Source: Stenotrophomonas sp. UBA7346 (lineage in GTDB: Bacteria; Pseudomonadota; Gammaproteobacteria; Xanthomonadales; Xanthomonadaceae). From it: a stretch of 15,653 nucleotides of DNA. Below the pieces are notes generated by a model. That model had not been told where the DNA came from and did no database searches. It saw nothing but the letters and a program-made list of their open reading frames with translations. The stretch is from assembly GCA_002471015.1 (NCBI GenBank), contig DKPB01000007.1, positions 1 through 15,653 of the forward strand, written 5' to 3'. The position numbers and the translations under genes are program-made. This document shows, piece after piece, positions 13,863-15,653 of this stretch (positions are counted from its first letter, which is position 1; the number at the start of each line of letters is the position of its first letter).

Positions 13863-14744
13863 ATGCATCTTTCCATCCTCTATCGCGGGCGGCTGAGCAG
13901 TTGCAACTACGACTGTCCGTACTGCCCCTTCGCCAAGACCTACGACACCCGCGCCGCCCTGCGCCGCGACGCCGAGGACCTCGCACGCTTCGTCGGCTGG
14001 GCGGAGCGGCAGACGATGGAGTTGTCGGTGCTGTTCACGCCGTGGGGCGAGGGATTGGTGCGCCGCCACTACCGCGATGCGATGGTGCAGCTGAGTCATA
14101 TGCCGCATGTCCGCCGCGTGGTTATCCAGACCAACCTGTGCATCGGCACGCGCTGGCTGGACGAGGTCAATCTCGACAGCTTCGCGCTATGGTGCACCTA
14201 CCATCCCGGGCAGGTGACCCGCGCCGCCTTCCTCGCCCGCTGCAATGAACTGGCGCGACGCGGCGTGTGCTACACGGTTGGCATGGTGGCGATGCGAGAG
14301 CATCTGGGGGAAATCCAGCTACTGCGCGAGGAGCTGCCGGACGAGGTGCCGATGTGGATCAACGCCTACGACGAGCGGCCCGCCGGTTACTACAGCGATG
14401 CCGATATCCAACAGCTACAGCGCGTGGACCCGCACTTCCTGTTCAACCTCGAACCCTCGGCCAGCCTGGGCGCGCCCTGCTTCACCGGCGAGAACGTGGT
14501 GTCAGTGGATGGCGATGGCAACGTCAAGCGTTGCCACTTCGTGGCCGAGCCGTTGGGCAATCTTTACGACGGCAGTTTTGCGGCTCAGCTGCGCCCGCGC
14601 GGCTGCCCGAACCAGCGCTGTGATTGCTACATCGGCTATGCGCACCGCAAGGATCTGCCGTTCCAGCGGGATTATCCGGCGGGGGTTCTTGAGCGGTTTC
14701 GGGGGCAAGGCCCGTATTCCCCGGCCATCGCTACAACGCCGTAG
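13863..14744 (+). CDS. STM4011 family radical SAM protein
   Basis: This encodes 293 residues. The radical SAM motif C14-NYD-C18-PY-C21 lies very near the N-terminus (LYRGRLSSCNYDCPYCPFAK). Conserved-looking core parts include LFTPWGEGLVRRHYRDA (probable SAM-binding region), VVIQTNLC and LWCTYHPGQV. The C-terminus has five more cysteines: C206 in GAPCFTGE, C224 in VDGDGNVKRCHF, and C248, C253, C255 in RGCPNQRCDCYIGY. The VDGDGNVKRCHF segment is typical of SPASM/Twitch domains, which bind extra iron-sulphur clusters and often act on peptides. It is the last gene of the five-gene run, seven bases after STM4012, with only a weak Shine-Dalgarno sequence, so translation is probably coupled. The substrate is unknown. 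The tandem repeat array begins 9 bp after its stop. Confidence 0.92.
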   Translation: MHLSILYRGRLSSCNYDCPYCPFAKTYDTRAALRRDAEDLARFVGWAERQTMELSVLFTPWGEGLVRRHYRDAMVQLSHMPHVRRVVIQTNLCIGTRWLDEVNLDSFALWCTYHPGQVTRAAFLARCNELARRGVCYTVGMVAMREHLGEIQLLREELPDEVPMWINAYDERPAGYYSDADIQQLQRVDPHFLFNLEPSASLGAPCFTGENVVSVDGDGNVKRCHFVAEPLGNLYDGSFAAQLRPRGCPNQRCDCYIGYAHRKDLPFQRDYPAGVLERFRGQGPYSPAIATTP

Positions 14745-14752
14745 CTGTGAAC

Positions 14753-15046
14753 GTAGCCCGGGTAAGCGCAGCGCACCCGGGGCTGTTGGCCGATGGGCTG
14801 AAGCATCTCCAGATCACCGATACCCGGGTGCGCTGCGCTTGCCCCGGCTACGTTGCTGGTGACGCAGGTTTGTGGGGGAGCCTTCAGCCGCGAGGCTGGG
14901 ATGGCATGAGCTGATGGTTTGCTGCCAGGAGCACCCCTCCCCAACCCTCCCCTGCGCTACGCGCAAGAGAGGGGGCTTGAGGCTTGCTTCGCTTTGGCGG
15001 ATGGAAGCCAGCGGCCGAGCTTGCTGCTATCAGGATTCCGGTAGCC
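14753..15046 (+). repeat. Tandem array unit 1 (294 bp)
   Basis: The unit begins GTAGCCCGGGTAAGCGCAGC. Positions 14753-14781 and 14823-14851 are 29-base inverted arms (two mismatches) around a 41-base loop; then comes AGCCGCGAGGCTGGGATGG leading into a copy of the dispersed hairpin element (core 14929-14975), then a unique-looking GGATGGAAGCCAGCGGCC stretch. No gene is credible here. Confidence 0.85.
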
Positions 15047-15337
15047 GTAGCCTGGGTAAGCGCAGCGCGCCCGGGGCTGTTGGCCGATGCGCTGAAGCAT
15101 CTCCAGACCACCGATACCCGGGTGCGCTGCGTTTACCCGGGCTACGTTGCTGGTGACGCAGGTTTGTGGGAGAGCGTCAGCCGCGAAGCTGGGATGGCAT
15201 GAGCTGATGGTTTGCTGCCAGGAGCACCCCTCCCCAACCCTCCCCTGCGCTGCGCGCAAGGGAGGGCGCGTAAGGCTTGCTTCGCTTTGGCTGGTCGAAA
15301 CCTGGGCCGCGCTGCCACCATCAGGATTCCGGTAGTC
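15047..15337 (+). repeat. Tandem array unit 2 (291 bp)
   Basis: Same architecture as unit 1: inverted arms at 15047-15075 and 15117-15145, again spanning 99 bp in total, then the hairpin element core at 15222-15266. It begins GTAGCCTGGG rather than GTAGCCCGGG, a variant shared with the partial fourth unit. Confidence 0.85.
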
Positions 15338-15631
15338 GTAGCCCGGGTAAGCGCAGCGCACCCGGGGCTGTTGGCTAATGGTCTGAAGCATCTCCGGACC
15401 ATCGATACCCGGGTGCGCAGCGCTTACCCGGGCTACGTTGCTGGTGATGCAGGTTTGTGGGGGAGCCTTCAGCCGCGAGGCTGGGATGGCATGAGCTGAT
15501 GGTTTGCTGCCAGGAGCCCCCCTCCCCAACCCTCCCCTGCGCTGCGCGCAAGGGAGGGGGCTTGAAGCTTGCTTCACTTTGGCGGATGGAAGCCAGCGGC
15601 CGAGCTTGCTGCTATCAGGATTCCGGTAGCC
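15338..15631 (+). repeat. Tandem array unit 3 (294 bp)
   Basis: Inverted arms lie at 15338-15366 and 15408-15436 (99 bp in total), and the hairpin element core at 15514-15560. Its end (GGATGGAAGCCAGCGGCCGA…) matches the end of unit 1 more closely than that of unit 2, hinting at duplication of a two-unit block. Confidence 0.85.
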
Positions 15632-15653
15632 GTAGCCTGGGTAAGCGCAGCGC
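15632..15653 (+). repeat. Tandem array unit 4, cut by the window end
   Basis: The first 22 bases of a further unit, beginning GTAGCCTGGGTAAGCGCAGC as in unit 2. The array therefore continues past the window; its total copy number is unknown. Confidence 0.8.

Noticed and set aside
14957..15577. 206-codon minus-strand frame in the tandem array
   Set aside because: It contains the same peptide several times because the DNA is a ~293-bp tandem repeat; not a credible gene.
14753..15653. CRISPR array
   Set aside because: Units are ~293 bp long and similar throughout, not short repeats with unique spacers, and no cas gene is nearby.

Overview
The window looks like the chromosome of a Stenotrophomonas or close relative (Lysobacteraceae/Xanthomonadaceae). 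The ordinary genes are G+C rich. Two intergenic hairpins carry the GTAG end and TGCCGAGC/GCTCGGCA stem of the S. maltophilia SMAG repeats, and the spacers are full of another repeated hairpin element. No rRNA, tRNA, CRISPR array, transposase or integrase was seen.

Layout. 1-250: repeat-rich DNA running straight into the last ~53 codons of cyoC, whose 5' part is not in the window. 245-1488: cyoC remnant, intact cyoD (cytochrome bo ubiquinol oxidase subunit IV) and a SCO1/SenC lipoprotein, all on the + strand. 1618-2985 (-): a secreted alpha/beta-hydrolase of the tripeptidyl-aminopeptidase type. 3255-3581: a small DUF2834 membrane protein. 3582-6904: a visibly A+T-richer island with two + strand genes, a STAS-like/GHKL-ATPase/STAS-like (DUF4325) protein and a large protein ending in a HEPN-like domain with an R-x4-H motif; this is a candidate, unproven, defence or regulatory cassette. 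7038-8674: a GlxA-type AraC regulator divergent from an isochorismatase-family cysteine hydrolase, with a 13-bp direct repeat at 21-bp spacing between them. 8778-9170: a small exported protein of unknown function. 9171-9645: two copies of the dispersed repeat.

9646-14744 holds the most interesting system: five tightly packed, partly overlapping genes in the order STM4015 (leucine-rich repeat), STM4014 (ATP-grasp), STM4013/SEN3800 (alkaline phosphatase/sulfatase-fold hydrolase), STM4012 (HemN-like radical SAM) and STM4011 (radical SAM with a Cys-rich C-terminus). These families are named after Salmonella loci and, as far as I know, have no assigned product or substrate. The mixture of two radical SAM enzymes, a ligase-fold enzyme, a metallohydrolase and a protein-protein interaction scaffold looks like a biosynthetic or protein-modification pathway.

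14753-15653: a tandem array of ~291-294-bp units, each with a 99-bp inverted-repeat structure and one copy of the dispersed hairpin element; it runs off the window end. The same ~113-bp element occurs at both sides of the STM cluster and at the cyoC breakpoint, so it is the main structural theme of the non-coding DNA here.
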